Shown here: positions 1-6,029 of the stretch, in pieces
Layout: every line of letters starts with the position of its first letter
Numbering within the stretch: position 1 is the first letter of the stretch
Assembly (NCBI GenBank): GCA_030671985.1
Contig: DAOVHI010000084.1
Location: 1-6,320, forward strand
Direction: 5' to 3'
DNA: 6,320 bases
Source of the DNA: a bacterium
GTDB lineage: Bacteria; JAHJDO01
Made by a program: the position numbers and the translations under genes
Notes under the pieces: generated by a model
The model's input: the letters and a program-made list of their open reading frames with translations, nothing else
The model's database searches: none
Told to the model about the DNA's origin: nothing

Positions 1-126
1 ACTCAACATGACTATCATGCTCCCGTGTTTAATCATATGAATTGGCTAAAAAACGCCGGTTACAGTATTGCCGATTGCACTTGGCGCTATTTATTATGGG
101 CTGTGATATATGCAACGAAAAAATAA
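1..126 (+). CDS. C-terminal end of a probable class I SAM-dependent methyltransferase (partial)
   Basis: Frame 1 is open from the window edge to a TAA at 124-126 and gives 41 residues. The visible tail reads HDYHAPVFNHMNWL, then KNAGYSIADCTWRYLLWAVI and a lysine-rich end. This pattern (a histidine/aspartate stretch, a helix with W-L, A-G-Y/F, a short strand with D-C-x-W, then a final hydrophobic strand ending in A-x-K-K) is what the last helix and strands of many small class I (Rossmann-fold) methyltransferases look like. The SAM-binding motifs would lie upstream and are not visible, so the substrate cannot be named. The gene runs toward the his operon but is separated from it by 252 non-coding bases, so it is probably a separate transcription unit. 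The family call is from pattern memory only. Confidence 0.5.
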   Translation, partial: TQHDYHAPVFNHMNWLKNAGYSIADCTWRYLLWAVIYATKK

Positions 127-159
127 ATAAAAAATCTAACAGGCCAGTTCCCTACATGG

Positions 160-184
160 ATTCCTGCTAAAAATCTGCAGGAAT
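160..184. repeat. Short hairpin repeat, dispersed-repeat-like
   Basis: The arms ATTCCTGC (160-167) and GCAGGAAT (177-184) are perfect 8-bp inverted repeats around a 9-base A/T-rich loop. The wider context, TGGATTCC before and GGAATGACA after, resembles a type of short dispersed intergenic repeat seen in many bacterial genomes, in which ATTCC and GGAAT arms flank a variable core. There is no T-run after the hairpin on either strand, so it is not a typical intrinsic terminator for the methyltransferase gene upstream. The hairpin is seen directly; membership of a dispersed family is inference. Confidence 0.6.
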
Positions 185-293
185 GACAAAGGGGATTGAA
201 TTGGACGAATTTGTTATCATGCCGAATCATATACATGGAGTAATAATCATCAATGATTTGGGCACGGCACGCCGTGCCCGTACGGAAACCTGA
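183..293 (+). pseudogene. Remnant of a REP-associated tyrosine transposase (RAYT, Y1/HUH family)
   Basis: A 36-codon open stretch encodes IELDEFVIMPNHIHGVIII (about 195-251) followed by NDLGTARRARTET and a TGA at 291-293. The block PNHIHG with its hydrophobic flanks is the HUH motif (His-hydrophobic-His) of IS200/IS605-like Y1 transposases, and the preceding L-D-E-F-V-I-M and following I-I-I-N are typical of the RAYT subgroup, normally near the middle of a protein of roughly 150-250 residues. The N-terminal third is absent. So is the C-terminal helix with the catalytic tyrosine: the frame after the stop shows nothing like it. This is therefore a non-functional fragment. A 9-bp palindrome lies inside it. 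The ATG at 183 is only the first in-frame one and is not claimed as a real start. Confidence 0.7.
260..279. repeat. GC-rich palindrome (REP-like) within the transposase remnant
   Basis: GGGCACGGC (260-268), AC, GCCGTGCCC (271-279) is a perfect 9-bp inverted repeat with a 2-base centre. It stands out as the most GC-rich stretch of an AT-rich window. RAYT proteins are known to act on REP-type imperfect palindromes, and this palindrome lies inside a RAYT remnant, where it supplies the codons for G-T-A-R-R-A. It could be a REP-like unit inserted into or retained in the gene, or simply the codon choice for that motif. Confidence 0.6.
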
Positions 294-299
294 ATTGCC

Positions 300-328
300 T
301 TGATTGCTAATTCTCCATATGACATAAT
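300..328 (+). promoter_or_regulatory. Candidate sigma70-type promoter for the his operon
   Basis: TTGATT (300-305, 4 of 6 matches to TTGACA) and CATAAT (323-328, 5 of 6 matches to TATAAT) are separated by exactly 17 bases. Transcription would start near 335 and leave a leader of about 45 bases before hisB. The leader has no obvious run of histidine codons or terminator hairpin, so I see no sign of classical his attenuation. The promoter starts just after the transposase remnant. The call rests on spacing and consensus alone. Confidence 0.45.
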
Positions 329-378
329 GCAAAGCGATGTTTGGAAGTTTCTAGTCATAAAACGGTATTTGGAGAAAA

Positions 379-969
379 ATGATGAAAAGAACAGGAATTG
401 TAAAACGTGACACAAAAGAGACCAATATTAATTTGAAACTTGTTTTGGACGGTAGGGGAGACGCAAATATAAAAACAAAAGTTCCTTTTTTTGATCATAT
501 GCTTACATTAATGACAAAGCACGGTTTGTTTGATCTGGATATATCGTCAAAGGGTGACATTGAAGTGGATGACCATCACACAGTTGAAGACGTGGGAATA
601 TGTCTTGGTGAGGCGCTCAGAAAGGCTCTTGGGGATAAAATAGGCATAAAACGCTTTGGATATGCAAAACTTCCGATGGATGAAGCGCTTGGGGAAGTTA
701 GTATTGATATCAGCGGCAGAGCTTTTTTGATTTTTAATGTAAATGCTCCAGCAAAAAGGATAAAAAAATTTGAGGTTCAGCTTGTAGAGGAATTCATGCG
801 CGCATTTGTAAATACTGCGTCAATTACACTGCACGTTAACCTCATATACGGGAAAAACACTCATCACATATATGAATCTATTTTTAAAGCATTTGGAAAA
901 GCTCTGGATAAGGCAGTGGCGATAGACGCAAGACAGAAAGCCATTCCATCCACAAAAGGGATTCTCTAA
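379..969 (+). CDS. hisB: Imidazoleglycerol-phosphate dehydratase (HisB, monofunctional)
   Basis: This cytosolic, manganese-dependent enzyme dehydrates imidazole glycerol phosphate to imidazole acetol phosphate in histidine synthesis. At 196 residues it has the length of the monofunctional dehydratase, with no histidinol-phosphatase domain. The two internally duplicated halves each carry a metal-binding signature: FFDHMLTLMTKHG (38-49) and DDHHTVED (64-71) in the first half, THHIYE (161-166) in the second, with H152 just ahead of the latter. The closing IPSTKG is also typical. Two adjacent ATG codons lie at 379 and 382. GGAG at 371-374 is 4 bases from the first and 7 from the second, so the second may be the real start, giving 195 residues. 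It is the first gene of the hisBAI cluster, and its TAA overlaps the hisA ATG by one base. Confidence 0.96.
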   Translation: MMKRTGIVKRDTKETNINLKLVLDGRGDANIKTKVPFFDHMLTLMTKHGLFDLDISSKGDIEVDDHHTVEDVGICLGEALRKALGDKIGIKRFGYAKLPMDEALGEVSIDISGRAFLIFNVNAPAKRIKKFEVQLVEEFMRAFVNTASITLHVNLIYGKNTHHIYESIFKAFGKALDKAVAIDARQKAIPSTKGIL

Positions 970-1691
970 TGGTTGTAATTCCTGCAATAGATATATATCA
1001 GGGAAAAGTTGTTCGTTTGAAGCAGGGAAGTTTTAATAATATAAAGATATATGGAAATAATCCTCTTGAGTATGCTCTTGAATGGGAAAGACAAGGTGCA
1101 AAGAGAATCCACATTGTTGATTTGGAAGGCGCAAAGACTGGCAGCCTCAAAAATCTGGACGTAATTACCTCGATATGTAAAGCATTAAAAATTCCTGTTG
1201 AAGTCGGAGGAGGGATAAGAGATATTTCTGCAATAGATACATTGCTGAATAGCGGAGTGCAATGGGTAATTATCGGCACTCAAGCATGCGCTTCTTCTGA
1301 TTTTTTAAAACAAGTTTGCTCTGAATTTGGCGAAAGAATAATTGTGAGTATAGATGCAAAGGACGACAAGGTTGCAGTTCAAGGGTGGCAGGAGAGTTCA
1401 GAGTTTACAGTTAAAGACATAATTGAGAAAGTTGAGAATATTGGAGTCAAAACAGTTGTTTATACTGATATAAGCAGGGACGGTATGCTGACAGGTCCTA
1501 ATTTAGAGAAACTCAAAAACTTGGTTAGTAGAAAAACAGTAAAAGTTATAGCGTCCGGAGGGATTTCTTGTTTGGATGACATTGAAAAACTGGTTTCAAT
1601 AAAAGACTTGATGGGCGTGATAGTCGGGAAAGCGCTGTACGAGAAGAGATTTGATTTAAGGGAAGCAATTAAACTAGCAAGTGGAGAATAA
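969..1691 (+). CDS. hisA: ProFAR isomerase (phosphoribosylformimino-AICAR-P isomerase, HisA)
   Basis: HisA opens the ribose ring of ProFAR by an Amadori rearrangement to give PRFAR, the substrate of the HisHF synthase. The 240-residue length fits a single (beta/alpha)8 barrel. Both catalytic aspartates are visible: D8 in [15 protein letters not shown] and D129 in [14 protein letters not shown], with the conserved T166-D167 in [15 protein letters not shown]. The phosphate-binding turns are GGGIR (80-84), SGGIS (196-200) and GKALYE (220-225). The D8 and VRL features, and the absence of HisF signatures, separate it from its paralogue HisF. The D171-G-M-L-T-G segment is usual for HisA. Its ATG overlaps the hisB stop (TAATG), and AAGGG at 956-960 gives a Shine-Dalgarno site 8 bases ahead, so translation is probably coupled to hisB. 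hisI follows after 5 bases. Confidence 0.96.
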   Translation: MVVIPAIDIYQGKVVRLKQGSFNNIKIYGNNPLEYALEWERQGAKRIHIVDLEGAKTGSLKNLDVITSICKALKIPVEVGGGIRDISAIDTLLNSGVQWVIIGTQACASSDFLKQVCSEFGERIIVSIDAKDDKVAVQGWQESSEFTVKDIIEKVENIGVKTVVYTDISRDGMLTGPNLEKLKNLVSRKTVKVIASGGISCLDDIEKLVSIKDLMGVIVGKALYEKRFDLREAIKLASGE

Positions 1692-1696
1692 ATGCA

Positions 1697-2080
1697 ATGA
1701 AGCTTACAGAAGAAGTTAAATTTGATAAAAACGGCTTGGTTCCTGCGATAATTCAGGATTTTAAGACCTTGGAAGTTCTCATGGTTGCGTATATGAATAA
1801 GGAGTCGCTGGAAACAACTCTTAAAACGGGGAAAGCATGTTTCTGGAGCAGGTCAAGACAGAAGTTGTGGATAAAAGGTGAGACGTCCGGACACATTCAG
1901 AAAGTAAAGGAGATTTTTGTAGACTGCGATAATGACACGCTTCTTATAAAAGCCGAGCAGATAGGCGGGGCATGTCATACAGGGTATAGAACCTGTTTTT
2001 ACAGGAAGCTCGATAAAGATGATTTTATAGTTGTAGGAAAGAAGTTCTTTGATCCGGGGAAAATTTATAAAAAAACTTAA
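1697..2080 (+). CDS. hisI: Phosphoribosyl-AMP cyclohydrolase (HisI, monofunctional)
   Basis: HisI hydrolyses the adenine ring of phosphoribosyl-AMP to make ProFAR, the substrate of HisA. The 127 residues match the stand-alone cyclohydrolase. There is no fused HisE pyrophosphohydrolase domain, so a separate hisE is expected elsewhere. The signature runs [18 protein letters not shown] (48-65), then DCDND (76-80), the magnesium-site aspartates with the first zinc cysteine C77, then [10 protein letters not shown] (92-101), giving C93 and C100 as the other zinc ligands. The full metal set is intact. GGAG at 1683-1686 inside the hisA end lies 10 bases before the ATG. A nearer ATG at 1692 runs into a stop after one more codon and is not a real start. 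Its TAA shares bases with the stop of the convergent nagA-like gene. Confidence 0.96.
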   Translation: MKLTEEVKFDKNGLVPAIIQDFKTLEVLMVAYMNKESLETTLKTGKACFWSRSRQKLWIKGETSGHIQKVKEIFVDCDNDTLLIKAEQIGGACHTGYRTCFYRKLDKDDFIVVGKKFFDPGKIYKKT

Positions 2081-3372
2081 TCAGTTGAGAAAACAAGTCT
2101 TCCGTTCACTATTGTGTGTTCAACCTTGAAGTTATAACCGCCCTGCTCTTCGGAAATAGACCCAATGGTCAAATCGGCGGATTTGTCTTGTTCAATAACT
2201 CCTGTGGACTTTAACCCAAGCATATTACAGCTATTGGTGGCAAAGATTTTGGCCATGGATACGAGGGCTTCGTCAAAATCCAAAGCACAGTGTTTTCTTA
2301 TCCATATTCCTTTTATTTCCTGTGTCAGCCATGATAACAAATTAGAGAATGCCTTATCTGTTGTGAGCACACTTCCGAAGAGTGTATTTTCTTTTTTCTC
2401 AACAGCTAGGTAATCTCTATTGGAACTTACTGTGCCCTTGACCCCAAAAATTTCGAATTCTTTAATTTTGTTACTTCCTGTCAGGAACATAGAATCTGTT
2501 ACAGCAACAATTCTTGTGTTGGTTTTTCTGTTTATTGCGTCTCGAATATAGGCCGGGCTAACATGATATCCGTCTAAAATCAGTTCTGCATAAATTTCAT
2601 CATTTTTCAAAACAGCTTCAGCAGCGCCTCCTCCATTAAACGGTTTATAAGAAGTATTTGTAGGTCCATTCATAAAATGTATAAAATATTTTAATCCTGC
2701 CTTCATCGCTTCTTCAATCTGGAAACAAGTTGCTTTTGTATGACCTGCTCCAACCGCTATGTTATTTTTTGTTAGGTATTTAGTAAGCTTAATTGAGTCT
2801 TCGCCATATTCAGATACGATGTTTGCCAGTTTAATTGCGCCTGATTTGTTAATTTGATTAAATATCTTTATATCAGGTTTAAAGACATAAGTAGGGGACT
2901 GAGCTCCTAAAAAATCAGGGCTGATAAATGTGCCCTCAAGAAGTCCTCCGTGAATAAAAGACCCATTCAATCCATTTGATTTATTGTCGATAAATTTTTT
3001 GAGATAGCCAAAGGATCTTTGAAGATTTTTTATCGGAGCAGCAAATGTTCCTAAAAAGAGTGACGTTACGCCTTGTCCAGCCTTCTCCTGTGCAAGCATA
3101 GGTATTCCCTCAGAAAAAGCTTCTTCAGAGTCATCAAATGATCTTGTTTCCGGATTGTATTTGCCTAATGTAAAATCAAATAGATTGCAGCCGTGAAAAT
3201 GAATATCAACAAACCCTGGAAATATGTATTTTCCTTCAGCATTGATTGTCTTATCAGGAGACTTGTTTAGAGATTCAAAGGATATTTTGTCGTCCAACAA
3301 ATATAAATCGGTTTTTTCTATCCGGTCTTTAAGAACTACACTTCCATTTTCTATCTTTATCATATCAATCAC
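2077..3372 (-). CDS. nagA: NagA-like N-acetylglucosamine-6-phosphate deacetylase (divergent amidohydrolase)
   Basis: This 431-residue amidohydrolase-fold protein fits the NagA family, which deacetylates N-acetylglucosamine-6-phosphate to glucosamine-6-phosphate in the cytosol. Order of motifs (numbered from the GTG at 3372): [10 protein letters not shown] (52-61) with H58 and H60; LLEGTFISP (144-152) with metal ligand E146; GHT with H211; YFIHFMNGP (229-237) with H232 and N235; LILDGYHV (265-271) with H270; AVTDSM (290-295) with the catalytic D293; and the C-terminal strand region [15 protein letters not shown]. The metal-site residues are kept, but positions known to touch substrate in E. 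coli NagA differ: Q158 where His143 is expected and K243 near the expected Arg227. It also carries a longer segment after HFHG than usual. An ATG at 3363, one base after the folE stop, is the more natural start and would remove three residues. Neither start has a clear Shine-Dalgarno, so coupling to folE is likely. Confidence 0.8.
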   Translation of the reverse strand: MIDMIKIENGSVVLKDRIEKTDLYLLDDKISFESLNKSPDKTINAEGKYIFPGFVDIHFHGCNLFDFTLGKYNPETRSFDDSEEAFSEGIPMLAQEKAGQGVTSLFLGTFAAPIKNLQRSFGYLKKFIDNKSNGLNGSFIHGGLLEGTFISPDFLGAQSPTYVFKPDIKIFNQINKSGAIKLANIVSEYGEDSIKLTKYLTKNNIAVGAGHTKATCFQIEEAMKAGLKYFIHFMNGPTNTSYKPFNGGGAAEAVLKNDEIYAELILDGYHVSPAYIRDAINRKTNTRIVAVTDSMFLTGSNKIKEFEIFGVKGTVSSNRDYLAVEKKENTLFGSVLTTDKAFSNLLSWLTQEIKGIWIRKHCALDFDEALVSMAKIFATNSCNMLGLKSTGVIEQDKSADLTIGSISEEQGGYNFKVEHTIVNGRLVFSTD

Positions 3373-3931
3373 TTTTAATAAGGCTTAGGGCTTCTGCGCG
3401 TGTTTTGCTGTTTTTTCTAAATATCCCTCTCACAGCGGAAGTGACTGTAACTGCTCCATGCTTTTTAACCCCTCTCATTGTCATACATAAATGTTCTGCT
3501 TCTATTAGAACAATAACACCTTGAGGCTTCAATACTTCCATGAGAGCATCAGCAATGTTCGTGGTTAATCTTTCCTGCAGCTGCGGTTTCTTGGCAAACA
3601 AATCAACAGCATGGACCAATGTATTGAGACCTATGACCCTGTTGTTTTTTGGAATATAGGCAACATGAGCCTTGCCTGTAAAGGGAAGGAAATGATGTTC
3701 GCACATTGAGGCAAAATAGATATCCTTTACAAGAACAATCTCATCGTATTCTGTCTCAATGGAGACTTTTAATTCCTTTTTGGGATCTTTATACAGTCCC
3801 GCAAATATTTCTTCATACATTTCCGCAATACGCTGCGGTGTTCTGATGAGCCCTTTTCTTTCCGGATCTTCTCCGACAGCTTCAAGAATTGTTTTTACTG
3901 CTTCAATGATTTTTTTATGATTTACTCTCAC
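3365..3931 (-). CDS. folE: GTP cyclohydrolase I (FolE, type IA)
   Basis: FolE converts GTP to 7,8-dihydroneopterin triphosphate and formate, the first step to tetrahydrofolate (and to some pterins and deazapurines). The 188 residues match the bacterial enzyme core. Visible features: [20 protein letters not shown] (24-43), the zinc and catalytic block [20 protein letters not shown] (75-94) with C77, H79 and H80, RVIGLNTL (98-105), PQLQERLT (116-123), and [10 protein letters not shown] (146-155) with the third zinc ligand C149, followed by the [11 protein letters not shown] strand. All three zinc ligands (C77, H80, C149) are present, so it is the zinc-dependent FolE1 and not FolE2. The usual G-L-S-K is G-L-N-T at 101-104. 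The GTG start is supported by AAGGAG nine bases upstream. The gene follows ktrA by 13 bases, and its TGA lies inside the nagA-like gene's start region. Confidence 0.95.
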   Translation of the reverse strand: MRVNHKKIIEAVKTILEAVGEDPERKGLIRTPQRIAEMYEEIFAGLYKDPKKELKVSIETEYDEIVLVKDIYFASMCEHHFLPFTGKAHVAYIPKNNRVIGLNTLVHAVDLFAKKPQLQERLTTNIADALMEVLKPQGVIVLIEAEHLCMTMRGVKKHGAVTVTSAVRGIFRKNSKTRAEALSLIKSD

Positions 3932-3940
3932 AATGAAAGT

Positions 3941-3946
3941 CTCCTT
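3941..3946 (-). promoter_or_regulatory. Ribosome binding site that decides the GTG start of folE
   Basis: On the minus strand AAGGAG is followed by nine bases and then GTG at 3931. No ATG or TTG is better placed, so the GTG is the supported start. The site overlaps the TAA of ktrA (3945-3947), so ribosomes finishing ktrA would pass directly over it. Confidence 0.75.
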
Positions 3947-4616
3947 ATCTTGCTAATTTTTCAATATCACTGTTGCTTCCGACTACTACGAGTACATCAC
4001 TTTCTACAAAAATATGATTTGGATCCGGCACACTGTGAATTTTTTCTGTAGTCTTTCCATCTTGATCTACGCCATGTTCTTTGATCGCTACAACATTTAC
4101 TTTGAATTGGTCTCTTAGATGTAGATCCCGTAACTTTTTATGTAGGAAACTTGACGGAGTTTTAATTTGAACCAGACTATGACCGTTTGTGAGAGGAATG
4201 TAATCCAGGATGCTTGACATAAGCAGGTTTTGCGCAATTCTTTTTCCCATGTCATCTTCAGGTGAGACAATTCTATCGGCGCCAACCAGTTTTAATATTT
4301 GAGATTGTATATCGTTTGCAGCTCTGGCTATCACTTGCTTTACACCGAGTTTTTTTAGCAGGACAGTCGTAAGTAAATTTGCCTCAAAATTTTCACCGAT
4401 GCAAACCAATACACTATCAACTCTATTTATTCCCTGCGCAATTAAGTTCTCTTCAATGGAAGAATCCATTCTTACAGCCAATGTTACTCTATCCTTTATT
4501 GCTTCTACCTTTCTGGGATCTTTATCAACAGCGATCACCTCTGCATTTCTTTCTGCGAGTGTAACTGCAACTCTATAGCCAAACATCCCAAGTCCTATTA
4601 CTGCGAATTTTGTCAT
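3945..4616 (-). CDS. ktrA: Potassium uptake regulatory subunit, KtrA/TrkA-type RCK protein
   Basis: This is a cytosolic ring-forming RCK protein that gates the KtrB pore in response to bound nucleotide (ATP/ADP, or NAD(H) in relatives). The 223 residues contain one RCK_N (Rossmann) domain and one RCK_C domain, as in KtrA; E. coli TrkA has two of each. Evidence: the nucleotide-binding loop VIGLGMFG (6-13), the acidic end of the second strand at D31 in [22 protein letters not shown] (69-82), and VSPEDDMG (117-124). E120 there matches the position of the cation-binding glutamate described in Bacillus KtrA. The C-terminal domain (about 137-223) ends with a V-L-V-V-V-G strand, as usual. The ATG at 4616 follows AGAGGAG with a 7-base spacer. 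It sits 16 bases after ktrB, the usual pairing of channel and gating subunits. Confidence 0.93.
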   Translation of the reverse strand: MTKFAVIGLGMFGYRVAVTLAERNAEVIAVDKDPRKVEAIKDRVTLAVRMDSSIEENLIAQGINRVDSVLVCIGENFEANLLTTVLLKKLGVKQVIARAANDIQSQILKLVGADRIVSPEDDMGKRIAQNLLMSSILDYIPLTNGHSLVQIKTPSSFLHKKLRDLHLRDQFKVNVVAIKEHGVDQDGKTTEKIHSVPDPNHIFVESDVLVVVGSNSDIEKLAR

Positions 4617-4632
4617 TGTTTTTCTCCTCTAA

Positions 4633-5994
4633 TTATCCAAGAATCACTTCTTCTTCAGGGTATGCATATATAGCCCTTCTTCTCTTTCCTGTAACTGCCA
4701 GAGCCATAGCCAGAGGTCCGATCCTGCCAGTGAGCATTGTAATTGTAATTACCAATTTACCCGGCGTACTCAGGCTAGACGTTATTCCCCTTGAAAGACC
4801 TACTGTGCCAAAGGCAGACATTTCTTCAAACAAGATATCCATAAAACTAGCTTTTTCCGTAGTGAGCAATATTACAACACACACTGTAATAAACATAGCA
4901 GAAACAAAGATAATTCCAAATACTTTGTTTAAAGAATGCCTGGGTAAGCTTCTCTTGAATATCTCTATTCTTTGCCGACCCTGAATGAACGATCGCAAAC
5001 TCAATATTGCGATTCCAAATGTACTTGTTTTAATTCCGCCTCCTGTAGATCCTGGAGAGGCTCCTATGAACATAAGAATCATGAGAATAAGACAAGATAC
5101 ATTCGCTAGTCCGCAAACATTTATAGTATTAAACCCTGCGGTCCTCGCCGTTACAGACTGAAAATAAGATATCATCAACTTCTCTTTAATCGAATATGAA
5201 CATAACAAATTCTTGTTCTCAAAGAAGAATAGAATAAGTGTCCCGCTAATTATTAAGACAATACTAACAATTAGAACTAGTTTTGTATGAACTTTTAATC
5301 TGGCTGGTTTTTTTCTCAATTTAAGATTAACAACTTTAATGACGTCGGTAATTACTATAAAACCGAGTCCGCCCAATATAATTAAAGACGTAATTATAAG
5401 ATTGAAAGCACTGGACTTGTTATAGTGTGTGAAGCTGTTCTGAAACAAAGAAAATCCTGCATTGCAGAACGCAGAAACTGCGTGAAATACAGAAAAATAA
5501 AGAGTTTTCTTAACGCTTACAAAATCTTCTATCCAAAATAGATATAGTGATGTAGCTCCTATAAGCTCTATTGTGAATGTGATAAGAAGAATTGATACCA
5601 GCATATGACCTATTTTGTCAAGAGTCTCATAATTGAGAGTATCTCGCATAATCAGGCTTTCATTCAGACTCATATTTCTCAGAATAATAGAGAAAAAGCC
5701 AACCATAGTCATCAAGCCAAGCCCGCCGATTTGAATAAGAGTTAGAATAATGAGCTGGCCAAAAAGCGTAAAAGTATTTGATATGTTGACCACAGTAAGT
5801 CCTGTAACACATGTTGCTGAAGCAGCCGTAAACAAGGCGTTTACTATACTGAGGTTCATGCCTGGTTTTCTGGATTGGGGCAGTAGTAATAAAAGCGTTC
5901 CGATGCTAATGACTATAACAAAGCTTAAGACAACTATTTGTACAGGTTTCAGACCAAGTTTACCTATGGCTTTAAAGAAATTTTCTTTAAACAC
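4633..5994 (-). CDS. ktrB: Potassium uptake channel subunit KtrB (TrkH/Ktr superfamily)
   Basis: This inner-membrane K+ (usually Na+-assisted) transporter subunit has four covalently linked M1-P-M2 repeats. All four selectivity-filter loops are visible: TCVTGLT (61-67, G65), CNAGF (177-181, G180), RTAGF (284-288, G287) and GTVGL (396-400, G399). The gating loop in the third repeat, GASPGSTGGGIKTS (311-324), and the C-terminal YPEEEVILG also fit KtrB. At 453 residues it has normal family length, and the terminal signature plus the single-RCK partner favour Ktr over Trk. The start is a GTG at 5994. The frame opens only four codons further upstream, after a stop, and no other start codon appears before residue 46, so the GTG is likely despite the lack of a clear Shine-Dalgarno. 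Codons 2-8 form a palindrome. It is followed by ktrA, and preceded by a small membrane-protein gene 27 bases upstream. Confidence 0.93.
   Translation of the reverse strand: MFKENFFKAIGKLGLKPVQIVVLSFVIVISIGTLLLLLPQSRKPGMNLSIVNALFTAASATCVTGLTVVNISNTFTLFGQLIILTLIQIGGLGLMTMVGFFSIILRNMSLNESLIMRDTLNYETLDKIGHMLVSILLITFTIELIGATSLYLFWIEDFVSVKKTLYFSVFHAVSAFCNAGFSLFQNSFTHYNKSSAFNLIITSLIILGGLGFIVITDVIKVVNLKLRKKPARLKVHTKLVLIVSIVLIISGTLILFFFENKNLLCSYSIKEKLMISYFQSVTARTAGFNTINVCGLANVSCLILMILMFIGASPGSTGGGIKTSTFGIAILSLRSFIQGRQRIEIFKRSLPRHSLNKVFGIIFVSAMFITVCVVILLTTEKASFMDILFEEMSAFGTVGLSRGITSSLSTPGKLVITITMLTGRIGPLAMALAVTGKRRRAIYAYPEEEVILG
5971..5991. repeat. Perfect AT-rich palindrome directly after the ktrB start codon
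   Basis: TTTAAAGAAA (5971-5980), one central T, then TTTCTTTAAA (5982-5991): two perfect 10-bp arms beginning at the base after the GTG of ktrB. It encodes F-K-E-N-F-F-K, so it could result from AT-rich codon use. It could also be an operator or a weak RNA hairpin limiting ktrB translation. Function is unproven. Confidence 0.45.
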
Positions 5995-6012
5995 TTGTTT
6001 TTGAGATTATTT

Positions 6013-6029
6013 AAGAATTAATTAATCTT
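6013..6029. repeat. AT-rich imperfect palindrome between the small membrane protein gene and ktrB
   Basis: The core ATTAATTAAT (6017-6026) is a perfect palindrome, flanked by AAGA on the left and CTT on the right, so the arms continue with one base missing. It overlaps the stop codon of the upstream small gene. There is no adjacent T-run of terminator type on the minus strand. In such AT-rich DNA it may be chance. Confidence 0.25.

Noticed and set aside
160-184. Intrinsic terminator for the methyltransferase gene
   Set aside because: The hairpin is followed by GACAAAGGG with no T-run on the plus strand, so it does not fit a Rho-independent terminator.
87-332. Minus-strand 81-codon open frame over the intergenic region
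   Set aside because: It runs over the methyltransferase end, both hairpins and the transposase remnant, has no recognisable domain, and its sequence is the reverse reading of the repeat. It looks like an accidental frame.
335-378. Histidine attenuator or T-box leader ahead of hisB
   Set aside because: The leader from the predicted start is only about 45 bases and has no histidine-codon run, no stem with a T-run and no T-box sequence.
227-415. Minus-strand 62-codon open frame reading R-A-R-R-A-V-P
   Set aside because: The motif arises because the palindrome reads similarly on both strands. The frame also covers the hisB start and promoter, so it is a shadow.
2165-2413. Plus-strand 82-codon open frame
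   Set aside because: It lies entirely inside the nagA-like gene on the opposite strand and shows no protein-like motifs.
4379-4984. Plus-strand open frames of 61 and 124 codons
   Set aside because: Both are antisense to well-supported ktrA and ktrB coding sequence. Their hydrophobic look is the complement of the membrane protein gene.
5750-6004. Plus-strand 84-codon open frame
   Set aside because: It is antisense to the ktrB 5' end and has no independent support.
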